A stretch of DNA of 64,000 nucleotides from Arthrobacter sp. AQ5-05. GTDB taxonomy: Bacteria; Actinomycetota; Actinomycetes; Actinomycetales; Micrococcaceae. Made by a program: the position numbers and the translations under genes. Each line of letters begins with the position of its first letter. Positions within the stretch are counted from its first letter, which is position 1. The stretch spans positions 1 to 64,000 of the forward strand of contig NZ_QMKQ01000018.1 in assembly GCF_003287975.1 (NCBI RefSeq). The letters run 5' to 3'. This document shows positions 25,490 through 35,600 of the stretch, one piece after another. Below the pieces are notes generated by a model that saw only the letters and a list, made by a program, of their open reading frames with translations, had not been told where the DNA came from and searched no databases.

Positions 25490-25853
25490 CTCGTATTTGT
25501 CGGGCTACACCGCGGCCATGCCGCGTTCCCCGGTGCGGACCCTGATCACTTCCTCAACGTGGGTGACCCAGATCTTCCCGTCACCGGCGCTGCCGGTGTT
25601 CGCGGTGGAGATCAAGACATCCAGGATGTCGTCGCAGGAGTCCTCTTCCACCAGGATTTCGAGGCGGACCTTGGGAAGGAGATCGACCGTGTATTCGGCG
25701 CCCCGGTATGTATAGACGAGGCTTTGGGTAGCGGCTGTGGGTCGATCCGGTAACACTTGCGGGTGGATGCGGTAGCGCTTTTGGCCACGCCGGGACAGGA
25801 TGGCTTTCACCCACGACATTGGGGTCGTGGACGGTGAAAGGAAACCAACTGTC

Positions 25854-27506
25854 ATGGCTGATTACCGACACATCATGTCCCTGCTGGTGCGGGGCTATTC
25901 CTATCGGGAGGTCCAGGCATTGGCCGGATGCTCGCATCGCACGATCGCGAAGGCCCGCCAGATCCTCAACGCCGAGGGCTTCACGACCGACGAGCAGATC
26001 CAGGCGCTGACTGCCGAGGACGTGGACCGGTTGTTCACGGACGGGCGCAAGCCAACGCCCGGCGCGTTCGTCCCGATCGATATCGAGGCGGTGGTGGCGG
26101 CCCGGATCGGCCGGAAGAAGCCGCCATTGAAGGTCCTCTGGGCCCGCTACCTCGAGACCCCTGCGGACGGGTCCGCCCGGTTCTACGGGTATGACCGGTT
26201 CTGCGAGATCGTTTCCGAGCATGTCCGCGTCCATGACCTGACCAGCCCCATTACCCACGTGCCGGGACGCACGATGCAGGTCGACTGGGCCGGGACCCGG
26301 ATGCGGCTGACGGACCCGATCACCCAGGAAACGAGTAACGTCTCGGTCTTCGTGGCGTCGTTGCCGTACTCGGGCATGATCTTCGCCCACGGCTTCCTGG
26401 ACGAGAAAATGGCGGCGTGGTGCGACGCCCACCGACGGGCCTTCGAGTATTTTCAGGGTGTCAGCCAGGTCGTCGTGCCGGACAACGCCTCCACGGCATC
26501 GAACCAGATCAGCCGCTACGAAAAAGCCAGGGACGTCAACCAGTCCTACGCCGCATTCCTGGAGCATTACCGGACCGCGGCCGCCCCGACCAAGGCCGCA
26601 AGCCCGAAACAGAAGGCGAACGTGGAGGCGGGGGTGAAGGTCGTGACGAACTGGGTCATCCACTACCTGGCAGAGAGGCGCTTCGCGAGCCTGGACGAGC
26701 TGAACGAGGCCGTGGCGGAACGGGTGGAGATGATCAATGACCGCACCCCGTTCCGTGGCGAGGCCCGCTCCCGCCGGGCCTGGTTCCAGGAGGCCGAGCA
26801 GCCCGAGTTGATGGAGCTGCCCGAGCAGCGGTGGCAGCCGGTGCAGTGGCGGAAGGCGCGCGTCTCCCGTGACTGGCATGTCCAGCTCGATACGGTGAAA
26901 TATTCGGTTCCCCACCGGCATGCCGGGCAGCTCCTGGACGTGCGGATCGTCGGCGAGCAGGTCGCGATCCTGGCCGACGGCGACATCGTGGCCACCCACC
27001 CGCGCGGCACGCGGCGCCACGGTTTTGTCACCGACCCGGTCCATGCCCCCGCCGGCTACGAGGACACGTCCCTTTTATGGACCCGGGCCTACTTCCTGCG
27101 GCAGGCGGCCAAGGTCGGCCCCCACACGGTTCAAGCCTTCACCCGGCTGCTGGACCGGATGAAGATCGAGGCCCAGGGTTATCGCTCCTGCATGAACATC
27201 CTGGGCCTGGGCAAGGGCAACAACCGCAGGCTGCTGGAACAGGCCTGTGGCGAGCTGTGTGGGCAGGACGAGCGGATCCAGATCAGCTATACCGCGCTCA
27301 AGAACCGGATGGCTGCGCTGCGGGCGGCCCATGCCGAACGGCCCGCAGCCGACGGCGGGCAGCGCTCAGCGGGGATGCCAGCGGCTCCGCCACCGGGGCA
27401 CCGGGATACGAGCAAGGCCCATCTGGGCGGGATCGCGGAGTTCAGCCTCGAGGCGCTGAAGCGGCCAGCGGGGTCCGGGGACGAGAACGGAGCGGACCGT
27501 GCTTGA
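25854..27506 (+). CDS. istA: IS21-family transposase IstA
   Basis: The 550-residue DDE transposase catalyses strand transfer of the element. The N-terminal helix-turn-helix (VRGYSYREVQALAGCSHRTI) precedes an rve core with TMQVDWAGTRMRL (first Asp), VVPDNASTASN (second Asp) and KQKANVEAGVKVV (Glu). The C-terminal part has the DNA-binding KYSVPHRHAGQLLDVRI stretch. GAAAGGAAA lies about 12 nt before ATG 25854. It overlaps istB by 8 bp. Confidence 0.93.
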   Translation: MADYRHIMSLLVRGYSYREVQALAGCSHRTIAKARQILNAEGFTTDEQIQALTAEDVDRLFTDGRKPTPGAFVPIDIEAVVAARIGRKKPPLKVLWARYLETPADGSARFYGYDRFCEIVSEHVRVHDLTSPITHVPGRTMQVDWAGTRMRLTDPITQETSNVSVFVASLPYSGMIFAHGFLDEKMAAWCDAHRRAFEYFQGVSQVVVPDNASTASNQISRYEKARDVNQSYAAFLEHYRTAAAPTKAASPKQKANVEAGVKVVTNWVIHYLAERRFASLDELNEAVAERVEMINDRTPFRGEARSRRAWFQEAEQPELMELPEQRWQPVQWRKARVSRDWHVQLDTVKYSVPHRHAGQLLDVRIVGEQVAILADGDIVATHPRGTRRHGFVTDPVHAPAGYEDTSLLWTRAYFLRQAAKVGPHTVQAFTRLLDRMKIEAQGYRSCMNILGLGKGNNRRLLEQACGELCGQDERIQISYTALKNRMAALRAAHAERPAADGGQRSAGMPAAPPPGHRDTSKAHLGGIAEFSLEALKRPAGSGDENGADRA

Positions 27507-28272
27507 CCACCACCTGACCGAAGACGACATGGGCCTGTTCACGCGGCTGCGGCTGACCGCGTTCGGCCAGGCCGTCATCGACATCGCCAACGATCCGGCC
27601 TACGACGAATGGACGTTCTCCCGGAAAATCCGCCATGCCCTGGAGCAGGAAACTGCCGCCCGGTCGCAACGGCGGATGCTGAAGCTGCTCAAGGAATCGA
27701 AAACACCGAACCCGGAGGCCTGCGTGGAGGATATCCATTTCCTTCCGGACCGGAGCCTGAACCGGGAAGTCATCGCACGGCTTGCCTCCTGCCGGTGGAT
27801 CGAGAACACCACGAACCTGGTCATCCTCGGCAAATCCAGCGTCGGCAAGTCCTACCTCGCCCAGGCGTTAGTCAATGCCGCCTGCCGCCGGGACTACACC
27901 GCACGCTACTTCCGGCTCGATGACCTGGCAAACCAGCTGGCGGTCTATCACCGCTCCGACCCTCAACGGCTGGCCTTCCTGGCCGGCCTGCACGACTGCG
28001 ATGTCCTGGTCCTGGACGATCTGCTGACCACGCCGATCACCCCGGACGCGGCCAGCGAACTGCTGAACATCCTTGCCGGGAGGGAAGGCCGCGGTGCCAC
28101 GGTGGTGACCTCGCAGTTCGATCCCGAGGACTGGTACAAGTCGCTGCACGACGCGGTCGTCGCAGAATCGATCCTCAACCGCATCGTCTCGACCAGTGAG
28201 CTCATCCAGCTCGACGGACCGAACATGCGTCGTCACATCCACACCGAACAGGAAGGTGCCGTCACCTCCTAA
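27499..28272 (+). CDS. istB: IS21-family helper ATPase IstB
   Basis: A 257-residue AAA+ ATPase related to DnaC that assists IstA in target selection. Walker A is LGKSSVGKSYLAQAL, Walker B is CDVLVLDDLLTTP, and sensor-type VVTSQFDPEDWYKSL follows. GTG 27499 lies inside the last codons of istA, so translation is probably coupled. Confidence 0.93.
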   Translation: MLDHHLTEDDMGLFTRLRLTAFGQAVIDIANDPAYDEWTFSRKIRHALEQETAARSQRRMLKLLKESKTPNPEACVEDIHFLPDRSLNREVIARLASCRWIENTTNLVILGKSSVGKSYLAQALVNAACRRDYTARYFRLDDLANQLAVYHRSDPQRLAFLAGLHDCDVLVLDDLLTTPITPDAASELLNILAGREGRGATVVTSQFDPEDWYKSLHDAVVAESILNRIVSTSELIQLDGPNMRRHIHTEQEGAVTS

Positions 28273-28504
28273 ACCGAAGGCAGCGGCGGTGGACCCGGTG
28301 CTTCCGGGTCCACCCACGCTTGCTACCGGATCGACCCGCACCTGCTACCGAAAGCCTCGTCTAAACACCGGTAGACCTGCGTGTGTCCGCGCTGCCGACC
28401 GTAACCGCTGGCTTGGCTGATGGTCATGCCCTGGACTCCGTAGGACTCGAGTGCCTCCCGGATCTGGTCGGTCTTTTCGGGCCGGATGATGGCTGTCACG
28501 AGTT

Positions 28505-29836
28505 TCATGCGTTGACCTCTTCCTTGACTCGATCCGCATCCTTGTCGGCGGCGGTGGACTTCAGGTGTGCCGAGGTGGCCGGGTGCGGGACGAAAGTTCC
28601 GCCGGTACCCAGGCCTCCGAACTCGTAGCCGGTTTCGGCGTGCTGCATCAGGTCGATGCCGGCGATTTCGTGCTCGGTGGTGATGCGGAAGCCCATGGTC
28701 TTGTGAATGGCAAGGCCGATGATGGCTGTCATGATGGCGGTGAAGGACATGACCACCAGGCAGGCAACAATCTGTGCCCAGAGCTGCCCGAACCCGCCGC
28801 CGTAGAAGAGTCCGCCACCCACCCCGTCAACGGGAAGGGCAATGAATCCCAGGGCCACGGTTCCAATGATGCCGGAGACCAGGTGCACACCCACCACATC
28901 AAGTGAATCGTCGTATCCCCAGCGGTACTTCAGCCCCACGGCCAGGGCCGAGGCGACGCCGGCAACGATGCCCAATCCAAGGGCGGCAACCGGAGTGATG
29001 TTGGCGCAGGCCGGGGTGATGGCCACCAGACCGGCCACGATTCCGGAGGCCGCGCCCAAGGACGTGCTGTGGCCGTCGCGAAGGCGCTCGACAAGGATCC
29101 AGCCAAGCAATGCTGCAGCGGGGGCTGCCAGGGTGTTCACCCAGATCAGGCCTGCCTCCTCGGCGGTGCTGGCGGCGCCGCCGTTGAACCCGAACCATCC
29201 GAACCAGAGCAGGGCCGCACCGAGCATGACAAAGGGGATATTGTGGGGTCGCTGGCTCGGATCCTTCCCGAAACCGCGACGCTTGCCAAGGATTAGCGCC
29301 AAGATCAATCCGGCAACGCCGGCATTGATGTGCACCACGGTGCCTCCGGCGAAGTCAATGGCCTCGCCCACCACCGAGCCGATGGCGCCGTCTGCTCCGA
29401 GGATGCCGCCGCCCCAGACCCAGAAGGCGATCGGTGCGTAGACCACGGTCACCCAGACGGGAACAAATACCATCCAGGCGCTGAATTTTGCGCGGTCCGC
29501 CACGGCCCCGGAAATCAGTGCAACGGTGATGATCGCGAAGGTCGCTCCGTAACCGGCGGCGATGAAGCCGTCGGTGCCGAGCATGGATCCCATCCCGAAC
29601 CCGTCAGCGGGGTTTCCGAACAAGCCGCCAATGTTTGCGCCGCCGCCCGACATGGAGTTTCCCCAGAGCACCCACACCACGGTGACGAGGGCGATGGCAG
29701 AGAAACTCATCATCATCATGTTCAGTACGCTTTTGGCCCGGGTCATTCCACCGTAGAAGAATGCCAGTGCCGGGGTCATCAGCAGGACGAGCGCGGCACA
29801 CACCATCATCCACACCTGAGTCGTTGTTAGCTCCAT
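28505..29836 (-). CDS. amtB: Ammonium transporter AmtB
   Basis: An 11-helix ammonium channel (443 residues) that brings in ammonium under nitrogen limitation and is normally blocked by GlnK. Visible signatures are FFYGGMTRAKSVLNMMMMSF, the pore histidines in GGTVVHINAGVAG and DVVGVHLVSGIIG, and the cytoplasmic tail MGFRITTEHEIAGIDL. ATG 29836 has GGGAGG 7 nt upstream. The stop overlaps the glnK start. Because glnK is disrupted, AmtB here probably lacks its normal inhibitor unless another PII gene exists elsewhere. A GlnR-like box lies about 85 bp upstream. Confidence 0.96.
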   Translation of the reverse strand: MELTTTQVWMMVCAALVLLMTPALAFFYGGMTRAKSVLNMMMMSFSAIALVTVVWVLWGNSMSGGGANIGGLFGNPADGFGMGSMLGTDGFIAAGYGATFAIITVALISGAVADRAKFSAWMVFVPVWVTVVYAPIAFWVWGGGILGADGAIGSVVGEAIDFAGGTVVHINAGVAGLILALILGKRRGFGKDPSQRPHNIPFVMLGAALLWFGWFGFNGGAASTAEEAGLIWVNTLAAPAAALLGWILVERLRDGHSTSLGAASGIVAGLVAITPACANITPVAALGLGIVAGVASALAVGLKYRWGYDDSLDVVGVHLVSGIIGTVALGFIALPVDGVGGGLFYGGGFGQLWAQIVACLVVMSFTAIMTAIIGLAIHKTMGFRITTEHEIAGIDLMQHAETGYEFGGLGTGGTFVPHPATSAHLKSTAADKDADRVKEEVNA

Positions 29837-29921
29837 GTCTAACGCCTCCCTGAATCGCTCGCGAGTCTTTCTCGCCTGATTCAAGAATTCCTTGGCGGTG
29901 TTACGTGCGATTCGACCAACC

Positions 29922-29937
29922 GTTTCGGGGTGGTTAC
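29922..29937 (-). promoter_or_regulatory. GlnR-type binding site upstream of amtB
   Basis: The minus strand reads GTAAC-CACCCC-GAAAC, an exact match to the actinobacterial GlnR half-operator gTnAC-n6-GaAAC. A second, weaker GTAAC-n6-AAGGA lies downstream (29889-29904). This predicts nitrogen-regulated transcription of amtB-glnK. The consensus is established knowledge from Streptomyces and Mycobacterium; its use in this organism is inferred. Confidence 0.6.
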
Positions 29938-30006
29938 CGAATCGGCCTTGAAGTAAAAGGCTCGTGTCTTGCACATTGCGTGCTTGTTTCCGGGTCTTGG
30001 TGGCAT

Positions 30007-30043
30007 GCGAAGGGCGGCCACGCTCTGCGTGGCCGCCCTTCGC
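30007..30043 (-). terminator. Hairpin terminator of ftsY
   Basis: GCGAAGGGCGGCCACGC (30007-30023) and its perfect complement (30027-30043) surround a 3-nt loop, about 33 bp after the ftsY stop on the minus strand. There is no long T-tract, as usual in high-GC bacteria. Confidence 0.8.
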
Positions 30044-30075
30044 TCAGCTATTGGGTTCAAGTCCCAAGGTAGTAG

Positions 30076-31263
30076 CTAGTCGAGCAGTGCGTCGACAAAG
30101 GCTTCGGCATCAAACGGTGCCAGGTCGTCCGGGCCTTCGCCCAGGCCAACCAGCTTGACCGGAACACCGAGCTGCCGCTGGATCGCCACGACGATGCCAC
30201 CCTTGGCGGTGCCGTCGAGCTTGGTCAGGACGATACCGGTGACGTTGACGACCTCGGAGAAGACCTTGGCCTGGTTCAGGCCATTCTGTCCGGTCGTCGC
30301 ATCCAGGACCAAAAGGACCTCGTCAACGGTTGCCTTCTTTTCAATGACTCGCTTGATCTTGCCAAGCTCATCCATGAGGCCAACCTTGTTCTGCAGGCGG
30401 CCGGCGGTGTCGATCATGACTATGTCGACTTCCTGCTCGATGCCCGCGGTCACTGCCTCGAAGGCAACGGATGCCGGGTCGGCTCCATCGATGTCGGACT
30501 TGACGGTGGGTACACCCACGCGGTCGCCCCATGTGGCCAGTTGTTCGGCGGCAGCGGCGCGGAAGGTATCTGCCGCACCGAGGATGACGTCCTTGTTCTC
30601 GGCAACCAACACGCGGGCCATCTTGCCGATGGTGGTGGTCTTGCCGACGCCGTTGACGCCAACCACCATGATCACGTTCGGGCGATCCGCATGGCGAACC
30701 GGGATGAAGTTGCGGTCCATGGTGGGGTCGACCAGCTTGATGAGTTCCTCGCGGAGCATGTCGTGGACCCGCTGCGGGTCACGGCTACCTTCAACCTTGA
30801 CTCGTTCGCGCAAGGCGTCCACGAGCTCAAGGGTCGGTTCGGTGCCCAAATCTGCCAAGAGCAAGGTCTCTTCGATTTCGTCCCAGACGTCTTCGTCGAT
30901 CTTGTCCTGGCTCAAGAGGGCGAGCAAGCTCTTGCCCAGGACGGTGTTGGACTTGCTCAGGCGGGCGCGCAGCCGCGCCAGACGCCCCTGGACCGGTTCC
31001 GGGACATCGGTGGGGACGAGCACCTTTCCGGCGGTTTCGTCCACAATTTCGATTTCCGCGGCCTCGGCCGGGGCCGATGCCTCCGGGGCTTCGGTGGATG
31101 GTGCATCTGTGGTGAGCGTGGGCGCTGGGTCGTTGGCGTCGCGCGGACCGGTGTACGTTCCCTTGGTTGCCTTACGGCCACGCACAAGGAAGAAGGCAGC
31201 ACCAATACCAATGACGGCAACCACTGCAACGAGGACAATGATCAAGTTAAGTTGTTCTGACAC
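30076..31263 (-). CDS. ftsY: Signal recognition particle receptor FtsY
   Basis: The SRP receptor, partner of Ffh. The 395 residues start with a membrane-anchoring segment (LIIVLVAVVAVIGIGAAFFL), followed by an acidic Ala/Pro-rich linker and the NG domain with GVNGVGKTTTIGKMA, DTAGRLQNK and TKLDGTAKGG. Start GTG 31263 has AGGA 3 nt upstream. Only 36 bp separate it from the divergent MFS gene, so the two promoters must overlap. Its position between smc and amtB is the usual actinobacterial order. Confidence 0.96.
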   Translation of the reverse strand: MSEQLNLIIVLVAVVAVIGIGAAFFLVRGRKATKGTYTGPRDANDPAPTLTTDAPSTEAPEASAPAEAAEIEIVDETAGKVLVPTDVPEPVQGRLARLRARLSKSNTVLGKSLLALLSQDKIDEDVWDEIEETLLLADLGTEPTLELVDALRERVKVEGSRDPQRVHDMLREELIKLVDPTMDRNFIPVRHADRPNVIMVVGVNGVGKTTTIGKMARVLVAENKDVILGAADTFRAAAAEQLATWGDRVGVPTVKSDIDGADPASVAFEAVTAGIEQEVDIVMIDTAGRLQNKVGLMDELGKIKRVIEKKATVDEVLLVLDATTGQNGLNQAKVFSEVVNVTGIVLTKLDGTAKGGIVVAIQRQLGVPVKLVGLGEGPDDLAPFDAEAFVDALLD

Positions 31264-31299
31264 TGTCCTAGCTTCTCACAGACTAAACTTGTCTTACCT

Positions 31300-32571
31300 A
31301 TGCCTAAGAATGCTTCGACTTCCGATTTCCCAGAAAAACCGGTTAATCCGGATTTACGGAAATTGCCGTCGGTCCCCCGAGAAATCCGTGTCCTTGTCGC
31401 GGCCGCCTTTGTTGTTGCCTTGGGCTTCGGGCTCATTGCTCCGATCCTTCCCCAATTTGCGACCAGCTTTAACGTCGGTGTTGCCGCCGCCAGCGTCATT
31501 GTCAGCATCTTCGCTTTTGCCCGGCTGATCTTCGCACCCGTCAGCGGGAAGCTGACCGATCGGCTGGGGGAACCCACCGTCTATGTCACGGGTGTGTTGA
31601 TTGTCGCCGCTTCGACGATCCTGTGCGGCTTCGCGCAGACTTATACCCAACTGCTGATCTTCCGCGGATTGGGCGGACTGGGTTCAACCATGTTTACGGT
31701 CTCGGCCATGGCCCTGATTGCCCGGATGTCGCCGCGAGAGATCCGGGGCCGCATCGCCGGGTTGTATTCCGGCTCGTTCCTGCTCGGAAATGTTGCTGGT
31801 CCTGTGCTGGGCTCCTTTGCGGCCGGCATGGGTTTCCGGATTCCGTTTTTCATCTACGGCGGTGCGCTCATTGTTGCCGCAGCAATTGTGTACTTCTCAC
31901 TGTCGCATTCGCGTGGGGCCACCGAGAAAAGCGCAGCCGAAGAAGCCGTCGTTGTTGAACGAATTCCGCTGTCGGAGGCCTGGGGCGCTGCTTCCTTCAA
32001 GGCGGCGCTGGTGTCAGGGTTCACCAACGGCTGGATGGCCTTTGGCGTCCGAATGTCGTTGATCCCGCTCTTTGCCGTCGCCGCGTTTGCCTCAAAGGGA
32101 ACGTTGCTGGCTGGCCTGGCGCTGGCAATCTTTGCCGTTGGCAACGGTGCAGCGTTGACCGTCGCCGGCAGGCTCACCGACACCTACGGACGGAGGCTCC
32201 CGATTCTTGTGGGGCTGTCAATCGCGTCGCTCTCCACTGCCGCAATCGGCTGGGTGGACAATATCCCGTGGTTCATTGCCCTATCAGTCATTGGCGGCAT
32301 TGGCACCGGGCTCATGGGGCCGGCCCAACAGGCCGCCATTGCCGACGTGGTGGGACAGGGTCGAAACGGAGGGAAGGTCTTGGCCACATTCCAGATGGCC
32401 ACCGACTTTGGATCCATCATTGGCCCAATCCTTGCAGGCCTCATTGCCGACCAGGTGGGCTTCGGATGGGCCTTCACCGTCAGTGGAGCCTTGGGCTTCT
32501 TCGGTGTCGTGGCCTGGTTGCTGGTCAAGGAGAAACGTGAACCCTCCACCCATGACTCGCCGATGCCCTAG
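31300..32571 (+). CDS. Major facilitator superfamily transporter
   Basis: A 423-residue membrane protein with about 12 transmembrane segments. The loop 2-3 signature is GKLTDRLGEPTVYVTG and its second-half counterpart is GRLTDTYGRRLPILVG; a charged linker near residue 210 separates the halves. The layout fits DHA1-type drug or metabolite exporters, substrate unknown. No ribosome-binding site precedes ATG 31300, and TAAACT ends 10 nt upstream, so the mRNA may have little or no leader. It is divergent from ftsY and converges on smc with a 51-bp gap. Confidence 0.85.
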   Translation: MPKNASTSDFPEKPVNPDLRKLPSVPREIRVLVAAAFVVALGFGLIAPILPQFATSFNVGVAAASVIVSIFAFARLIFAPVSGKLTDRLGEPTVYVTGVLIVAASTILCGFAQTYTQLLIFRGLGGLGSTMFTVSAMALIARMSPREIRGRIAGLYSGSFLLGNVAGPVLGSFAAGMGFRIPFFIYGGALIVAAAIVYFSLSHSRGATEKSAAEEAVVVERIPLSEAWGAASFKAALVSGFTNGWMAFGVRMSLIPLFAVAAFASKGTLLAGLALAIFAVGNGAALTVAGRLTDTYGRRLPILVGLSIASLSTAAIGWVDNIPWFIALSVIGGIGTGLMGPAQQAAIADVVGQGRNGGKVLATFQMATDFGSIIGPILAGLIADQVGFGWAFTVSGALGFFGVVAWLLVKEKREPSTHDSPMP

Positions 32572-32622
32572 TCAATGCGCGCGTCCGCCATTGCAGGATC
32601 TCCCGGCAACGACTCGGCACCT

Positions 32623-35600
32623 CTATGCGCTTTGGGCTTCCTCGCGCTCAACGCGTTGGCTGATCACCATGGAAACCCCGTCTCCACGCATGGTCACCCC
32701 GTATAGCGCATCCGCGACTTCCATGGTGCGCTTCTGGTGGGTGATCACAATCAGCTGGCTCGACTCGCGCAGCTCTTCAAAGATCGTGATCAGCCGACCC
32801 AGGTTGGTGTCGTCCAGTGCCGCTTCCACCTCGTCCATGACGTAGAAGGGTGAAGGCCGGGCCTTGAAGATGGCTACCAGCAAGGCAACGGCCGTCAGCG
32901 ACCTTTCCCCGCCCGAGAGCAGTGACAGGCGTTTGATCTTCTTGCCTGCGGGGCGTGCCTCGACTTCGATGCCGGTGGTGAGCATGTTGTCCGGGTCGGT
33001 AAGGACAAGACGTCCGTCTCCCCCGGGAAAGAGACGGCCGAAGACGCGCTCGAATTGCGCCGCGGTGTCGTTGTAGGCCTCGGCGAAAACCCGCTCTACC
33101 CGCTCGTCAACGTCCTTGATAATGTCCAGCAGGTCCTTGCGACTGTTCTTCAAGTCCTCCAACTGGGAGGTCAGGAACTTGTGCCGTTCCTCGAGCGCGG
33201 CGAACTCTTCCAATGCCAACGGGTTTACCCGGCCCAAGGCCGAAAGGTCCCTTTCGGCCTTCTTCAGCCGTTTTTCCTGCTCGGCACGGTCAAAGGCAAT
33301 TCCCTCGGGAACCGTGTTGCCCTCGTCATCGACTTCTTGGCGAAGGGCGGCCCACTTGTCGTCTTCAGGAGGCGGCTGGGGCACCGGCAGGTGAGGCCCA
33401 AAGTTTTCAACAAGGTGCTCACTGGTGAGCCCGAGTTCTTCAATCGACCGGTTCTCGAGCGTCTCGATCCGCAGGCGCTGCTCGGCACGCGCCATTTCGT
33501 CGCGGTGCACCGAGTTGGTCAGTTCGGCCAATTCGTGGCCCAGCTTGTCCACCCGCGCGCGGACCAATGACAGTTCTGCTTCCAGTTCTTCGCGCCGCTG
33601 CTGGAGCTGCTCGCGTTCCCGGTCGGCAAGCTCGATCGACACGTCCATAAAGGAAATGACGCGCTCGACCTTGCCCGAGACCTCTCGAGCAGCCAATGCC
33701 TGGCTTCGGCGAATCTCGGCGCGGCGCTGTGCCTCGGCACGGGCCCGGCGTTCGGTCTCCGCCGCCCGCTTCAGCGACTCGACGCGGCCACGAAGTGCGT
33801 TGGCGCGTTCCTCCGCACTGCGCAGGGCCAGACGGGCGTCGAGTTCCTTCTGCCGGGCTGCGGAGGCGGCCGCAGCAAGCTCATCGCGTTGGTCCGTTTC
33901 GGGTTCGTAGTCCTCGGGCGCTTCCTGGGCCATGTCCATGCGTTCGATAAGTTCGGCGAGCTTTTCCTGCTCCACCTCGAGCTTTTCTTGCGCCACCGCG
34001 ATCTGTTGTTCGAGGCGTTCTCGCTCACCGTGGCCCTGGCGAAGCAAGGAACCTAGATGCTCCATGCGCTGGGCCACGGCCGAGATCCTGGCATCGGAAT
34101 CGTGCAGCCGGCTCAGCGCCGCATCCGCGGCCTCCTCCGCCGCCATGAGCTGGGCGGTGAGCTCCGCGGCTTCGAGGCGCATGGCTACGAGCTTCTCGTC
34201 AACCGATGACAGCTCGGCCTCGGTTTCACTGATGGCGGCGTTCTGTTCAATCAATGAGGGGGCGGCTGTCGTCCCGCCACTGGCGGTGCCCGAGGTAAGG
34301 ATGTCTCCGGCCAGTGTCACGGCCCTCAAATGTGGGTCGTTCTCCAGCAGTCTCCGGGCTTCGGATAGGTCGGCCACAACCACCGTGGCGTGAAGCAGGT
34401 GCGCAAGCGTTCCAGCCAATGCCTCGGGGGTTCCGATGACCTCAAGGACGTGCTTTCCAAGGGAAGCTGCGGCATTGGGCTGTGTTGCTGCATCCAGGTT
34501 GCCGTTGACCAAGTGCACCCGGCCGCCGTCGGTTTCCCGCAGGTCCCCAAGGATTGCCAACGCGTGGTCAAGTTCCTCCACGGCAATGGCTTCGGCAACC
34601 GGACCCAAGGCAGCGGCAACGGCAATTTCATAGCCGTTTTCAACCTCAAGGTATTGCGAAAAACGACCCAACAATCCTTCGTGCCCACCGGCTAGGATTT
34701 CTTCGGAGGCATCCTTGCGGACCGCCCCCATGCGCAGCGCCTCAAGCCTTCCTCGCAAGGCACCGAGCGTGGTTGCAAGTTCCTGCTCGGCCACCCGCTG
34801 GGCATCCATCTTGGCCACCAAGGCCTCGTGGCGGTCGGCTGCATTCTCATAGGCCGTGTCGAGGTCTTCCTCGCCGCCCTGGACGGAGGCTGCCTGTTGT
34901 TCGAGGGCGGCAAACTCGTTCGCGGTTCCCTCGCGACGCTCGGCCCATCCCGTCAGGGACTGCCTCAGGCGGCCCAGTTCCCCCTCGGTGGCTTCAGCCT
35001 TGCTGCGGGATGCACCGATCTGTCCGGCCAGCCGCGCCAATCCTTCGCGGCGGTCTGCAGCCGTGCGCAATTCGTTGGTCAGGCGCTGTTGCTCCGCGTG
35101 GGCGGCTTCCTCGGCTTCCGCTTTGGCTTCGAGTGCTTCTTCCAGCAGCTCCTGGCGCATCTCCAGGTTCTCTTCCAATTCCTCGAGTTCGTCGCCGAGG
35201 CGTTCGGCCTGCGACTCCAATCTGTCGGGATCGCGGCTTGGGTCGAATTCGGGGCCGTCGGTTCCCAGCAGGCGTGAGCGTTCGGCCGACAAGGCACCCA
35301 GGGACCTGAATCGTTCTCGGGTGGACGTCAGCCCGAACCAGAGGTCCCGGGCCTTGTTAAGTGCCGGAGTGGCATGTGCTGCGGCCACCTCCAGGCTGGT
35401 CAGTTCCGCCCTGGATTCTTCAAGTCGTCCTTGGACGACCTGCTGGGCAGCTCGCTGGGTTGCCTCGTCGGAGATGTCTTTTTCCAGGGCCGTGCGAAGC
35501 GTTACCAGGTCGTCTGCCATGAGCCGAGACTTGGCATCACGAACCTCGAATTGGACGGCCTGTGCGCGGCGGGCAATCTTGGCTTGTTTTCCCAAGGGGG

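Larger units (their letters stand above)
25709..28367 (+). mobile_element. IS21-family insertion sequence (istA-istB), apparently complete
   Basis: The 2659-bp element starts TGTATAGACGAGGCTTTGGG and its other end, read inward, starts TGTTTAGACGAGGCTTTCGG; similarity continues for about 60 bp as imperfect multiple terminal repeats sharing GGGTCGATCCGGTA. It is flanked by the 6-bp target duplication CCGGTA (25703-25708 and 28368-28373). Both istA and istB are open, so it may still be mobile, and the intact duplication suggests recent insertion into glnK. Confidence 0.95.
25505..28508 (-). pseudogene. glnK: PII signalling protein GlnK, interrupted by an IS21-family element
   Basis: GlnK controls AmtB and nitrogen regulation in response to 2-oxoglutarate and ATP/ADP. 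The 5' part (ATG 28508 to 28368) encodes residues 1-47, MKLVTAIIRPEKTDQIREAL to GHTQVYR. The 3' part (25708 to the TAG at 25505) encodes residues 46-112, YRGAEYTVDLLPKVRLEILV onward to RTGERGMAAV. Without the insert the protein is exactly 112 residues, the normal PII length. The insertion splits the T-loop at codons 46-47, four residues before the modified Tyr51. As read, translation stops after 61 residues in the IS. The start overlaps the amtB stop (ATGA). Confidence 0.95.
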
